Made by a program: the position numbers and the translations under genes
Shown here: piece after piece, positions 34,226-44,179 of the stretch
Layout: each line of letters starts with the position of its first letter
Position numbering within the stretch: position 1 is the stretch's first letter
The notes under the pieces: model-generated
The model's input: the letters and a program-made list of their open reading frames with translations, nothing else
The model's database searches: none
Told to the model about the DNA's origin: nothing
Origin: Bacteroidota bacterium
GTDB taxonomy: Bacteria > Bacteroidota > Rhodothermia > Rhodothermales > UBA10348
Assembly: GCA_029262855.1 (NCBI GenBank)
Contig: JAJCYP010000049.1
Location: 1-64,000, forward strand
Direction of reading: 5' to 3'
DNA: 64,000 bases

Positions 34226-36391
34226 TTACGAAACGATAAAGGAAGGATCAACCCATTCTGAAAACCTTTTCATATTTTGAAAAAGTTCAAAATCTACCGC
34301 GGTATCTCCAACGCGGACACTGAACATTCCCTTCTCCAGTACGAATCCATCTCGGCCGTGAAAACCAATGACCCGGTCATCCAGGTCCAGGTCGATCACG
34401 ATTCGCCGGCCTGGTTCCAACTCGACTGACTGAAACGCCGCCAATCGCTCGACTCGAGGCGCAACCGAGGCGAAGTGGTCGCGAACGTAGGCCTGAACAA
34501 CCTCACGACCCGTTCGATCTCCCGCGTTAAAGAGCGTAACACTTGCCTTGACGCCCTCCCGCCCGGCAGAGACGGAAAGCGCTTCGACACGAAACGAGGT
34601 GTACGAAAGGCCGGCACCAAATCGCCATCGCGGCCTCCAGCCATCGAACGCATAATCGGGGCGAGCCCCGTATGATTTTCCGAGTCGATCGGGCAGTCGA
34701 TGGTCGTAGGGAATCACTTCTCCCGTCGACCTCGGATAGGTGAATGGGAGCTTGCCACAGGGATTGAACGTGCCCAGGAGCAGGTCCACAAGTGCGCCAG
34801 CTCCGAATGGACCCGGCCTCCCCGCCCAGATCACCGCGGCACAGTCGCGGGTCCAGTCTTCCAGCACGCGGGGCCGGTCGAAGAGCAGGACAGCGATGAC
34901 CGGCTTGCCGAGCGCCAGCATGCCTCGGGCGAATTCCTGCTGCTCGTCGTTCAGGCCCAGATCATCGATGTCTCCCGGCTTCTCCACCGTCGGTTTTTCG
35001 GCGAGGCACAGGACAATCACGTCGGCTGATTCAGGGGCTCGTCGATCTCCGACCACCTTGTCCCAGGCGGATACGATGGTCTCGGCATCCTTCGGGTAGT
35101 CCGCTGGGTTGTCTCCCTGCCACGAGTAGGACCAGGGTCCACTGAGCACCGGTGCAGAGTCGCAGCCGGGCCCGACAATAGCAACGGTGGTCTCCGGGCG
35201 CAGCGGCAGGACAGCGTCACGGTTCTCCAGTAGCACCAGACTCGCCGCCGCCGCCTCTCGGCTCACTCGAATGCGCTCGCGATCCGGGGGCAGTTCGACC
35301 GAAGGCAGTGGCGCCTCGAACAGACCGAGTCCCTCCTTCAGCCGCAGAATCCGCCTGACGGCATCGTCCACGCGGGAGAGGGGCACCTCGCCCGCCTCGA
35401 CCAACGACACCACGTGATCGGCGAACCCGAATTCGTGGGGCGTCATGCTCATGTCAATGCCGGCCAGTACCGCCATGCGGACGGCATCCCGAACCGACGG
35501 TGCAACCCGGTGAATCAGGTGCAGCTTGATCACGTCCTCCCAATCGGTCACCACGACCCCTTTGAAGCCAAGCTCAACCTTGAGCAGGTCGGTCAGGAGC
35601 GCCCGGCTGGCGTGCACAGGCTCGCCGTTGATATCGCCGGAGTTGACCATGACCGTTTCAACGCCGGCCTCCACGGCCGCCTTGAAGGGTGGCAGGTAGA
35701 TGTCACGGAGCAGGCCCTCTGGAATCCATGCCGTGGTCCGGTCTCGGCCCGTTGCAGGAGCTGAGTATCCCAGGAAGTGCTTGGCACAGGCGGCCACCCC
35801 CACCACATCCTGATGCCCGAGTACCGCGGCCGCGCCCATTCGCTTTGCCAGGTGAACGTCCTCGCCAAAGGTCTCCACGAAACGGGACCAGCGTGGCTCT
35901 CGGCCAACGTCCAGCACCGGCGAGAAATTCCACGGAACGCCGCACGCCGCGAGTTCCTGGGCCGTGATTCTGGAGGCAGCCCGCGCCAACTCGGGCCGAA
36001 AGGTCGCGGCCAGTCCCAGATTGTGCGGGAACAGGGTCGCCCCTTTGGTATAGCCGGACCCGTGAACGGCGTCCAGACCGAAGACAATCGGAATCCCGAG
36101 CCGGGATTCGTTGACGGCTACATGCTGGATCTCCTCAAGGAGTGCCCGCCACTCTCCGAAATCGAGTGGCCTGCCAGCCACATTGAATACGCTGCCGACG
36201 CCCACCTCGGCGACGGCATGGCGGAGGCGGCCCATGTCCAGCACGGCCGGCCCCTTCGGGTCCATCCCCGGATCGCACAGCGAGTGAATCGTGACCTGCG
36301 TCATCTGCCCCGCTTTCTCACGCAGGGTCATGCGTGCCAGTAGGCTCTCAATCCGGGCGTGGCCCTCGGCTCCAGCCTCCGAAGTGCCCAC
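34226..36391 (-). CDS. GH3 family beta-glucosidase
   Basis: 721 residues with GTG 36391 as start; an in-frame TTG at 36469 overlapping the symporter stop is an alternative. Either way no signal peptide is seen, so the enzyme is probably cytoplasmic. N-terminal TIM barrel begins at ARIESLLARMTLREKAGQMT, with KHFLGYS and the catalytic nucleophile Asp283 in GVVVTDWEDV. The second domain (PETTVAIVGPGCDSAP) and a C-terminal Fn3-like domain (EVVQAYVRDHFASV) complete the usual GH3 three-domain layout. It should cleave glucosides such as laminaribiose imported by the symporter next to it. The last codons overlap a LacI-like operator copy. Confidence 0.9.
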   Translation of the reverse strand: MGTSEAGAEGHARIESLLARMTLREKAGQMTQVTIHSLCDPGMDPKGPAVLDMGRLRHAVAEVGVGSVFNVAGRPLDFGEWRALLEEIQHVAVNESRLGIPIVFGLDAVHGSGYTKGATLFPHNLGLAATFRPELARAASRITAQELAACGVPWNFSPVLDVGREPRWSRFVETFGEDVHLAKRMGAAAVLGHQDVVGVAACAKHFLGYSAPATGRDRTTAWIPEGLLRDIYLPPFKAAVEAGVETVMVNSGDINGEPVHASRALLTDLLKVELGFKGVVVTDWEDVIKLHLIHRVAPSVRDAVRMAVLAGIDMSMTPHEFGFADHVVSLVEAGEVPLSRVDDAVRRILRLKEGLGLFEAPLPSVELPPDRERIRVSREAAAASLVLLENRDAVLPLRPETTVAIVGPGCDSAPVLSGPWSYSWQGDNPADYPKDAETIVSAWDKVVGDRRAPESADVIVLCLAEKPTVEKPGDIDDLGLNDEQQEFARGMLALGKPVIAVLLFDRPRVLEDWTRDCAAVIWAGRPGPFGAGALVDLLLGTFNPCGKLPFTYPRSTGEVIPYDHRLPDRLGKSYGARPDYAFDGWRPRWRFGAGLSYTSFRVEALSVSAGREGVKASVTLFNAGDRTGREVVQAYVRDHFASVAPRVERLAAFQSVELEPGRRIVIDLDLDDRVIGFHGRDGFVLEKGMFSVRVGDTAVDFELFQNMKRFSEWVDPSFIVS
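34259..34272. promoter_or_regulatory. LacI-type operator, copy 2 (inside the 3' end of GH3)
   Basis: A second exact copy of TGAAAACCTTTTCA, 60 bp from copy 1 (about six helical turns), located in the last codons of the GH3 gene (NMKRFSE). Two sites on the same helix face would suit LacI-family looping or cooperative binding upstream of the CBM9/TonB operon. Confidence 0.6.
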
Positions 36392-36462
36392 CTTCCCGTT
36401 GGCCCCATGCCCCCCGGTCGCCTGCGCGCTCGCTCCCGCCGTCGCCTCCGCGCTCGCGGCGC

Positions 36463-38064
36463 CTACCAAAAGAGGCCCACCACGCCAAACGTCAGGATGA
36501 GAAGCAGGACCGAGAGGACGCGGTAGTTCTTGTACCACGCCACGTCCTTCAGCCGGACGGTGTCCTCGCGGTAGAGTGCCGGGGTCCAGACCAACTCCTG
36601 AGCCTGCGCCGACGGTGGTTCGGTCATCAGGGAAACAACGATGATCACCGCCGAACAGAACAGGAACAGGATGGGCGCCACATAGAGGAACTGAAGATCG
36701 AATTCGATGATGGGGTTCATCTCCAACTTGGTCATCACGCGCAGCGCAAAGGCTGGGACGGTGACAATGAAACCAGCAATGAGTCCTGCAAACGCCCCGG
36801 TGCCGTTGGCCCGTTTCCAGAATATCCCGACCACAAAACAGGCCACGATCGGAGGACTGATATAGGCCAGTACTTCCTGGAGGTACTCCCACAGATTCTC
36901 GAAGCGGGCAATCTGTGGCGCCCATAAGACGCCCAATACCATGACAATCACCGTCGCCCAGCGGCCGATGGTCACCAACTTCCTGTCCGGCGTGTCGGGA
37001 CGCAGCTTCTTGACAAAGTCCATCGTGACCATGGTCGAGACCGCGTTCAGCGTCGAGTCGATGCTGGACATGATCGCAGCCACGAGCGCCACCAGCATGA
37101 TCCCGCGAATGCCGGTCGGCAGCAGGTCAAAAAGAAGGGTCGGAAATACCGTATCAGGATTGGTGAGATTCGGATAGAGCAGGATGGCGAACGTGCCCGG
37201 CAGCACCATGATGAAGAGCACCGGGATCTTGAGCAGGCCCGCAAACAGCGAACCCCATCGTCCGTGGTCGAGGGACTTCGACCCCAGCGTTCGCTGAACC
37301 ATGAACTGGTTATTGCACCAGAAATAAATCCCCAGAAGCGGGAGTCCCGTGACAAGACCCAGCCAGGGAAGTGTCGGGTCGTCCAGGGGTCTGATCAAGC
37401 TGAGCTTCTCGGCCGGGACGCCGGCAAGTACAGCGTCCCAGGACCCCACCTTGTCGAACGCAATGACCGAAATTACCACCGATCCGATCAGGAGCAGGAC
37501 CGCCTGAATCGCGTCTGTATAGACCACGGCCTTCAACCCTCCCACTGCTGTATAGGCACCGGCAAGCACCGCGAGAACCACGATGGAGTGCCACAGCGCG
37601 ATGCCGGGGTAAGCCAACTGAACCACCAGAGCGGCGGCGTAGAGACCACCGGCCGTCTCAAGCAGCACGTTCCCGACGATCACCACCGACGCCATGTAGT
37701 AGCGCGATCGCTGGTCGAATCGTTTTTCCAGGAACTCCGGCATCGTGTAGACCTTGCTCTTCAGATAGAAGGGCAGGAACACGAAGATGAACAGCACCAG
37801 GACTACGACTGCGAACCACTCGTAGTTATATACCGCGATTCCAGATGAGTAGGCCGCTCCGGACAGGCCGATCAGTGTGCTTGAGGAGATATTGGAGGCG
37901 AAGAGCGAAAAGCCCACCAGCGGCCAGATCAGCGACCGGCCCGCGAGGAAATAGTCCTCCGAACTCTCCGTTTTCCTGCCAACCCAGACCCCGATGGCGA
38001 TGATGAGGACGGTGTAGGCGCCGACCATGTAGAGATCGAGCGCAGAAAGTTGGAATCCGTCCAT
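36463..38064 (-). CDS. Sodium:solute symporter (SSS family)
   Basis: 533 residues from ATG 38064 (MDGFQLSALDLYMVGAYTV), with about 14 predicted membrane helices. Family motifs: GRSLIWPLVGFSLFASNISS, GGLKAVVYTDAIQAVLLLIG, and SSIDSTLNAVSTMVTMDFV at the sodium-site helix. Relatives (SGLT-like) couple sodium to sugar uptake across the inner membrane. It is followed by the GH3 enzyme, which overlaps or abuts it, so it likely imports glucose or short laminari-oligosaccharides. Divergent from the GH81 gene with only 57 bp between starts. Confidence 0.9.
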   Translation of the reverse strand: MDGFQLSALDLYMVGAYTVLIIAIGVWVGRKTESSEDYFLAGRSLIWPLVGFSLFASNISSSTLIGLSGAAYSSGIAVYNYEWFAVVVLVLFIFVFLPFYLKSKVYTMPEFLEKRFDQRSRYYMASVVIVGNVLLETAGGLYAAALVVQLAYPGIALWHSIVVLAVLAGAYTAVGGLKAVVYTDAIQAVLLLIGSVVISVIAFDKVGSWDAVLAGVPAEKLSLIRPLDDPTLPWLGLVTGLPLLGIYFWCNNQFMVQRTLGSKSLDHGRWGSLFAGLLKIPVLFIMVLPGTFAILLYPNLTNPDTVFPTLLFDLLPTGIRGIMLVALVAAIMSSIDSTLNAVSTMVTMDFVKKLRPDTPDRKLVTIGRWATVIVMVLGVLWAPQIARFENLWEYLQEVLAYISPPIVACFVVGIFWKRANGTGAFAGLIAGFIVTVPAFALRVMTKLEMNPIIEFDLQFLYVAPILFLFCSAVIIVVSLMTEPPSAQAQELVWTPALYREDTVRLKDVAWYKNYRVLSVLLLILTFGVVGLFW

Positions 38065-38121
38065 CTGGGTCAGGTTTGAATGGTTGGCGGGGTATCTTCC
38101 GAAGAATAGGGTTAAAGAGGT

Positions 38122-40365
38122 GTGTTGAAAAAGGCCACGGTTTTCTTGGGTGCAATCTTGCTTTGCTTCTCGGGCACAGGATGCTCCGACGAGGAGTCGG
38201 CGGTTGTGCCGTGGGGTGCGGGATCGTACACCACCGAACGGCCTCGCGGGCTCTCGCCGCCACGAAACGAGGACGGAACCGCAGCGGTACCGATGACCTC
38301 TCCCGGACTGGATAAGCCGGCGAGCACCAACGACTGGTGGACCTCCATTCTTTGGCCTCACAACGGCCCGTGGTCGGCCGACATGTGGGCCCATCCGTTG
38401 CTGCTCCGGGCGGAGTCGGGTGGACTCCGAATCGGATACCCCACGGAATACGAAGTGACGCCCGACAGATACTTCGCCGAACCCATCCATGACCTCCTCT
38501 TGGGCATAGACAGCCTGAACGCGAAGGAAACCCGTGTGGCTGATTATGGCGATTGGACGGTCACGGCCGAATGGCCAGCAGGCGATTCGTCCATGCGCGC
38601 CACGTTCGGCAGGGGGCTCCCCTTTGTCTGGGTCGAAGGCCCGGGCGCACGGGTTGAACTGCTCGGCGAGGGGAGCATCCAAAACACGGGCGAATCGGCG
38701 GTCATTCGAATAGGGGATCGTCTCTACGCCGCCATGCTCCCTACCGGGTCTGTCTGGCAGACCGAGGACGATGCCATAACGGCGGATGTGGATCGATACA
38801 CCGTCGCCGTGCTCCCCGATGACGCGGCGTCAACTCTCGACCTTTTCCGGGCCCACGCCTTCAACGTCGTGCGGGATACCCGGGTATCCTGGGAATACGA
38901 TCCGGCGGAGTCCGCAGTCACGACCACGTTCTCGTTCGATATCGAGTCGGTCGATCCCGGCGCGCAGCCCCCGGTCACGGGAACCCTCTCGGCCCTCTAT
39001 CCCCATCAGTGGCTCAACAGTCCGGCCACGCAAATCGGGCTGGGGTATGACTCCCCCCGGGGTCGCATGAAATTGGTATCCGGGTCCGCCTTCACCACCA
39101 GGGTCACCTATGGCGGTGTCCTGCCACGCCTGCCCGACCTGTGCCTCAGCGGCGGCGACGACCGTCTCCGGTCACTCCTGGCAGAGACGTTCGCCCGCGA
39201 CGATGCCTTCAGCGGCAAGTTGTCGCGGGATGACACGTACTGGTCCGGAAAGGCGGTTGGCAGGCTGTCCGAACTGATCTCGCTGGCGAAGGCCGTTCGC
39301 ATGGATGAGGCCGCGGACCGGTGGACGGACCAACTCAGAGAACGGACCGAGTCCTGGCTGTCCGCCGAGGACACCACTCGCTACTTTTACTACGATGAAC
39401 GCTGGAAGACACTGGTCGGATATCCGGCGTCGTTCGGGTCGGACTCGGATCTGAACGATCACGATTTCCACTACGCCTATCACATCCAGGGCGCGGCGGC
39501 GCTGGCACGTGCGGACTCCGCCTGGGGCGCGGCGTGGGGTCCCATGGTAGAACTGCTGATCCTCGATGCAGCCAATCCGGATCGCAGCGATTCGAGGTTT
39601 CCTTTTCTGCGGAGCTTCGACCCGTACGCCGGCCACTCAATCGCCGGTGGGCACACCAACAAGGTGGGCGGGTACGACCGGGAATCCAGTTCGGAGTCCA
39701 TGAACTTCTCGGCCGCGCTGATTCACTGGGGAATGGAACGCGGCGACACGGCCATCCGAGACCTCGGAATCTGGATGTACGCCACCGAGCGCACGACCAT
39801 CGAACAGTACTGGTTTGACGTTGATGACAACGTCTTCCCTGAAGACTTTGAGCACTCGACGAATGCCATCGTCTGGGGCCGCGGCGGCGCCTATGAGACA
39901 TGGTGGTCGCCTGAGCCGGCCTACATACACGGCATCAATTACCTGCCTCTCACGGGCGCTTCCTTCTATCTGGGCAGGCACCCGGACTATGTCCGCCGGA
40001 ATGACGCGGAGCTCCAGCAGGCGACCGCCGGGAGACCACCCCTCTGGCAGGATTTGTCGACGATGTTCTACGCCCTGGCAGATCCTGTGGAGGCGCTGCG
40101 ACGCTACGAGGACTTCGCCCCGGACTACGAGCCGGAAGAGGGAGAGAGCCCTCCGCACACGTATCACTGGCTGGCAGCACTCAACCAGGTCGGGACCGTG
40201 GACACCTCGGTGACGGCCAATATCCCAGCATACCGGGTCTTCCACAATGGCAAGCGGCGGGCCTATGCCGCATACAATCCCCGATCCCGGCCGAGTCGCG
40301 TCCGGTTCTCGGACGGCGCCGAGTTCCGGGTTCCGCCCAAGACCCAACTGACGGTCTGCCGGTAG
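38122..40365 (+). CDS. GH81 endo-beta-1,3-glucanase lipoprotein
   Basis: 747 residues from GTG 38122, preceded by AAAGAGG; a TTG follows as the next codon. Lipobox LLCFSGTGC makes it an envelope lipoprotein. GH81 signatures: STNDWWTSILWPHNGPWSAD near the N-terminus, HPLLLRAESGGL, then DPYAGHSIAGG and ESSSESMNFSAALIHWG, which holds the catalytic glutamates (Glu521 and Glu525 are the candidates). GH81 enzymes hydrolyse internal beta-1,3-glucosidic bonds of laminarin or curdlan. Convergent with GH16, 45 bp apart at their 3' ends. Confidence 0.9.
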   Translation: MLKKATVFLGAILLCFSGTGCSDEESAVVPWGAGSYTTERPRGLSPPRNEDGTAAVPMTSPGLDKPASTNDWWTSILWPHNGPWSADMWAHPLLLRAESGGLRIGYPTEYEVTPDRYFAEPIHDLLLGIDSLNAKETRVADYGDWTVTAEWPAGDSSMRATFGRGLPFVWVEGPGARVELLGEGSIQNTGESAVIRIGDRLYAAMLPTGSVWQTEDDAITADVDRYTVAVLPDDAASTLDLFRAHAFNVVRDTRVSWEYDPAESAVTTTFSFDIESVDPGAQPPVTGTLSALYPHQWLNSPATQIGLGYDSPRGRMKLVSGSAFTTRVTYGGVLPRLPDLCLSGGDDRLRSLLAETFARDDAFSGKLSRDDTYWSGKAVGRLSELISLAKAVRMDEAADRWTDQLRERTESWLSAEDTTRYFYYDERWKTLVGYPASFGSDSDLNDHDFHYAYHIQGAAALARADSAWGAAWGPMVELLILDAANPDRSDSRFPFLRSFDPYAGHSIAGGHTNKVGGYDRESSSESMNFSAALIHWGMERGDTAIRDLGIWMYATERTTIEQYWFDVDDNVFPEDFEHSTNAIVWGRGGAYETWWSPEPAYIHGINYLPLTGASFYLGRHPDYVRRNDAELQQATAGRPPLWQDLSTMFYALADPVEALRRYEDFAPDYEPEEGESPPHTYHWLAALNQVGTVDTSVTANIPAYRVFHNGKRRAYAAYNPRSRPSRVRFSDGAEFRVPPKTQLTVCR

Positions 40366-40410
40366 CGGACAATCAGCCTCCGCGCAGCTTTCCGGAGTAT
40401 CGCCTCACCA

Positions 40411-43038
40411 TCAGTTGAGGACGGTTACCGGGCGGACAAGGCGACGTCCCTCGACGGTGGCGGTCAGGATGTAGGTGCCACTGGCGAGGCTGCCCACGGG
40501 GACGGAGAGCGTGGTCTCGCCCGCAGGAAGCCGCCTGATTTCACGGCTGACCCGTCGCCCGAAGAGGTCCGTGAGTTCGAGCGTCACCTCGGCCGGACCC
40601 GGGATGGTGATGGGCAGACGGAATTGGTCGCGGGCCGGATTTGGATAGGCGGCGCCCAGGACGAGAACCCCCGGAAGCTCCCGGGCAATAGCCGTGTCGG
40701 TCGGATCCACGAAGGTCAGGCTGGCGATCTCGAAGCCGCCCGATCTGATGTCGACCCTGAGTTCCTGAACGCCCGCAGCCAGGGGCACCTCGCCCAGCGT
40801 CACTGTCTGCCAGGCAGAATTGGTTGCAGCCACCGTCAAGGGATCGCCCACTTGCTGCTGATCCATCTCCAGTTCGAGTGCGCCATCCGTGGTGGCTCGC
40901 ACCCTCGCATCGACCCTGTAAGTCCCGGCGCTGATGACATTGACCGTGTACCCGATCCACTCTCGGGTTGCGATGTCGGTCACATAAAAGCCCTCAGTGG
41001 CATCGAATGCTAAATCAACCGGCTCCGGCCGAAGGGTGCCGTCTCCCGAAGTCAGGTCCAGGTGCGCATCACCGAGATCGAAATTCGCCATCTGGATCAT
41101 GCCGGGGATCACGGCAGGACGCATCAGATAGGGCGCCCGGACGCACGCTGCACCGACCCGCACGGACGCAGCGGTACTGGTTGCCGTATTGCCACGGGCA
41201 TCGAACGCCTCGACGCTGATCGAATAGCATCCTGCGGAAGCCGCACTGAGGGTCGTTTCGAACGGCGGCGATGTGAGGGTGGCCACGACCCCGATGCCCT
41301 GTTTGACGATGACTCCTGCCAGGTCCTGATCGGCGTCCGAAGCGGATGCCGAGACCACGACATCTCCGCCATCTTCGATGGTCGCTCCGTCCTGCGGCGA
41401 ATCCAGCGTTATGAGGGGCGAGGCACCCGTCTCAACGAAGGTGATTCGATCGATTTCGAACCCGGCCTGCCTGGGCTGAAAACGGAGGACGTGCACGCCG
41501 CCCGGCAAGGCGATATCCACCAGCGAAGAGACTGTCCAATCGGACTCCGGTCCCACTGTCAGGGAGGCCACAGCCGTCCCGTCGATCTGCAGTTCGAAGC
41601 GTCCAGGATCGCTGGCTGACGCCGTTGTCGTTCTGGCCAGGGCGTCCAGTCTGTAGATGCCTTCCTGGATCTCGACGGTGTATTCCGCCCAGTCGCGGCG
41701 CCCGATGCTCGTCATGAAGAGGCCGCCGGATCCATCGTCGTAGTAGCTGATCTCCACGGCGTCCTCGCTGCGGAAGCCTCTGACCTGATTGAGTCCGTCC
41801 AGCTCCGAGTAGGCTACGCCATTGCCGCCCAGATCGTAGTACTCCATTTCAAGGACGCCGGGCACCGGGTGCGGCGAGATGGTCGCCGGAGCCTGTCCAC
41901 ATCCCGCCCCGACCTCCAGCGGCATCGAGGGCGTCTGCCTCGGCCAACCCATCGTGTCCACGGCCCGGGCTGAGATGGCATAGCATCCGGACTGGGCGTT
42001 TTGAAGCGTGGTTTCCAGGGATTCCGCCGCTCCCTGAGCGATCGGGACCTCTCCCTGAAGCAGGGCCAGAACACCGATCTGTCCGTCGGGGTCAGTTGCG
42101 TGCGCCGAAAGCATCAGAGAACCTCCGGCTTCGATGCTCGCCGGGACCGGCCCAAGTGTGACTTCGGGAAGCGTCCCGGCGTCCTCATACACCCTGACGT
42201 AGTCTACCAGCATCTGGGTCGGGAAGGCGGCCGCGTCGATGGTCGGGCCGCCCCACTGGCCGCCCACGGCGACGTTCAGCAGGACGTGAAACGGTTGATC
42301 GAACGGCCATTCCGCCCAGCCCTGCTGTGGATTCTGGTACTCGCCAATCTGATTCGTTCCTGGGACCCTGAGGTCAACCAGTTGGTCGTCAACGTAGAAG
42401 CGAATCTGACGCGGCTCCCACTCCACCGCGTAGATGTGAAAAGAGGTGCTCACAAAGCCGGGCTCCATGGACCCGGTCGGGTTGTTGCCGAGCGGGCTGT
42501 TCCGGTTCTTCAGGTGCAGCGAAGAGTGGACCCTCCCCTGGTCCTTCCCGACATGCTCGGCGATGTCGATCTCGCCGCTGGCAGGCCAGATTCCGTACGG
42601 CGACTCTTCGGAGAGCATCCAGATGGCTGACCAGGAACCCACCCCCGCAGGAAGCTGTGCGCGCGCCTCGATTCGGCCGTACGTCCACGACGCCCGATCT
42701 CGAGTGGTAATCCTAGCGGATGTGTAGTTCGACCCCGAGAACGACTCTGCCCGCGCCTCAATGATCAGGTGATCTCCGTTGACGCGGACGTTCTCCGGGC
42801 GAGCCGTGTAGTACTGGGCCTCCTGATTCCCCCAACCACCGGCACCAAGATCGTGGTCCCACTTGGCTGGATCGGGCGAGCCCGTGTAGTCGAATTCGTC
42901 GGACCAGACAAGCTCCCAGGTCTGGGCCGCTGCGTGCTGGGGACTCATGGCGGCCACGACTCCGAGGGCCAGCAGGAAGAGAGCGCGGACTGCCTGGCGG
43001 GGAGTTCTCGATGCTGGTGGCAAGGGCGCTGGTGACAT
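40411..43038 (-). CDS. GH16 laminarinase with CBM6-like modules and sorting domain
   Basis: 875 residues; ATG 43038 gives a signal peptide ending QHAAAQ. Order: GH16 catalytic domain (about 40-265) with GEIDIAEHVG, where Glu156 is the nucleophile, Asp158 assists and Glu161 is the acid/base; Ig-like domain; CBM6/35-like module (VPGVLEMEYYDLGGNGVAYS); second Ig-like domain; second CBM6-like module (VIPGMIQMANFDLGDAHLDL); and a T9SS-type C-terminal domain (GAAYPNPARDQFRLPI, ASGTYILTATV). It should be secreted through T9SS and degrade laminarin outside the cell. Lies 54 bp downstream of lacI on the same strand and is probably co-transcribed. Confidence 0.92.
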   Translation of the reverse strand: MSPAPLPPASRTPRQAVRALFLLALGVVAAMSPQHAAAQTWELVWSDEFDYTGSPDPAKWDHDLGAGGWGNQEAQYYTARPENVRVNGDHLIIEARAESFSGSNYTSARITTRDRASWTYGRIEARAQLPAGVGSWSAIWMLSEESPYGIWPASGEIDIAEHVGKDQGRVHSSLHLKNRNSPLGNNPTGSMEPGFVSTSFHIYAVEWEPRQIRFYVDDQLVDLRVPGTNQIGEYQNPQQGWAEWPFDQPFHVLLNVAVGGQWGGPTIDAAAFPTQMLVDYVRVYEDAGTLPEVTLGPVPASIEAGGSLMLSAHATDPDGQIGVLALLQGEVPIAQGAAESLETTLQNAQSGCYAISARAVDTMGWPRQTPSMPLEVGAGCGQAPATISPHPVPGVLEMEYYDLGGNGVAYSELDGLNQVRGFRSEDAVEISYYDDGSGGLFMTSIGRRDWAEYTVEIQEGIYRLDALARTTTASASDPGRFELQIDGTAVASLTVGPESDWTVSSLVDIALPGGVHVLRFQPRQAGFEIDRITFVETGASPLITLDSPQDGATIEDGGDVVVSASASDADQDLAGVIVKQGIGVVATLTSPPFETTLSAASAGCYSISVEAFDARGNTATSTAASVRVGAACVRAPYLMRPAVIPGMIQMANFDLGDAHLDLTSGDGTLRPEPVDLAFDATEGFYVTDIATREWIGYTVNVISAGTYRVDARVRATTDGALELEMDQQQVGDPLTVAATNSAWQTVTLGEVPLAAGVQELRVDIRSGGFEIASLTFVDPTDTAIARELPGVLVLGAAYPNPARDQFRLPITIPGPAEVTLELTDLFGRRVSREIRRLPAGETTLSVPVGSLASGTYILTATVEGRRLVRPVTVLN

Positions 43039-43092
43039 GGTTCTTGTATACAATTGGGCGGCCATCGCCACCGATCCACGGGCCGAATCAGA

Positions 43093-44100
43093 TCAGCCCG
43101 CGAGCGGCGTCGAAGTCGATTCACGGACCACGAGTTCCACGGGCAGATTCACCGTCCGACCGGGGCTCTCATCGCTCAGGCGAATGCGCGAAATCAGCAT
43201 TTCGAGTGCCTGCATCCCCACTTCCCGAATGGGAACCGAAAGCGTGGTGAGACTCGGCCTCGCGAAGGCGGCGCTGGGTACGTTGTCGAACCCGATAATG
43301 GACACGTCTTCCGGGATGCGTACTCCCGAAGCCATCAGTTCCGAGGCCAGGCCGAGGGCGCAGTAGTCGTTCGCCACGACAACAGCCGTTGGCAGATCCT
43401 CCATGGCCAGCAGCGTTGTAGCGGCCGCCCTCCCCGCCTCCTGGACGTAGCCGGCCTGCAGAATGGTATAGTCCTCGAGCCCTGCTGCGTCCATGGCAGC
43501 CACAAAACCTATGCGCCGCTCCCTGGCGTCAAACGCGCGCTCCGGACCTGCCAGATAAGCCAGTTTCCTGTGGCCGAGTTCTATCAGGTACTCCGTGGCG
43601 GCACGCGTTCCACCCAGGTTGTCGAAGTTGATGATGTCAACCAACTGACGGTCCCTCGGGGCTACCGGCGTATTGACAAAGACGGTGGGAACGTCCGTCA
43701 CCAGATTCAATTGCCGCGGTGTCAATTGGGGGGCCATTACGATGAGCCCGTCCACCCTCTTGTACACCGACTGCACCGAGGACTGCCACTCCGAGGCGCG
43801 GTCATGCGAGGCCGAGATGAGGAGGAAGAAATCGTTGTTTTTGGCCACCTCATCCAGGCCCGTCAGAAACTCGGAAAAGAACTCGCCGGAGACGTGAGGC
43901 AGCAGGATCCCGATCCCGCCGGTCGACTTCATCAGCAGCGACCGCGCATTTGGATTCGGGATATAGCCGAGATCAACAGCCGCCTTCTCTACGCGCTCCC
44001 GCTTATCTTGGGCCACCGCACAGGTTTTGTTCAGAACACGAGAAACTGTCGAGATCGAAACGCCCGCCTGCCTGGCCACGTCTCGAATGGTACTCGCCAT
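43093..44100 (-). CDS. LacI-family transcriptional regulator of the glucan locus
   Basis: 335 residues. N-terminal HTH with hinge: TIRDVARQAGVSISTVSRVL and NARSLLMKST. The rest is a periplasmic-binding-protein-like sugar sensor (GIGILLPHVSGEFFSEFLTG, DGLIVMAPQ, VVVANDYCALGLASELMASG, DVSIIGFDNV). It likely represses the GH16 gene downstream and other glucan genes when an inducing sugar is absent. A perfect 14-bp palindrome lies 47 bp upstream of its start, in the divergent region shared with the SGNH gene, which suggests autoregulation. Confidence 0.93.
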   Translation of the reverse strand: MASTIRDVARQAGVSISTVSRVLNKTCAVAQDKRERVEKAAVDLGYIPNPNARSLLMKSTGGIGILLPHVSGEFFSEFLTGLDEVAKNNDFFLLISASHDRASEWQSSVQSVYKRVDGLIVMAPQLTPRQLNLVTDVPTVFVNTPVAPRDRQLVDIINFDNLGGTRAATEYLIELGHRKLAYLAGPERAFDARERRIGFVAAMDAAGLEDYTILQAGYVQEAGRAAATTLLAMEDLPTAVVVANDYCALGLASELMASGVRIPEDVSIIGFDNVPSAAFARPSLTTLSVPIREVGMQALEMLISRIRLSDESPGRTVNLPVELVVRESTSTPLAG

Positions 44101-44146
44101 TGCGGTTTTTTGGGATGTCCCCGATCAGGGCTGTGAAAACGGGCCG

Positions 44147-44160
44147 TGAAAACGTTTTCA
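44147..44160. promoter_or_regulatory. LacI-type operator (perfect palindrome)
   Basis: TGAAAACGTTTTCA is a perfect 14-bp palindrome with a central CpG, typical for LacI-family operators. It lies between the divergent lacI-type gene (start 44100) and the SGNH hydrolase gene (start 44180). A preceding half-site (GTGAAAACG) occurs at 44132-44140. Near-identical sites occur at 34199 and 34259. Confidence 0.75.
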
Positions 44161-44179
44161 GGAAAATAGCGGATTCCAC

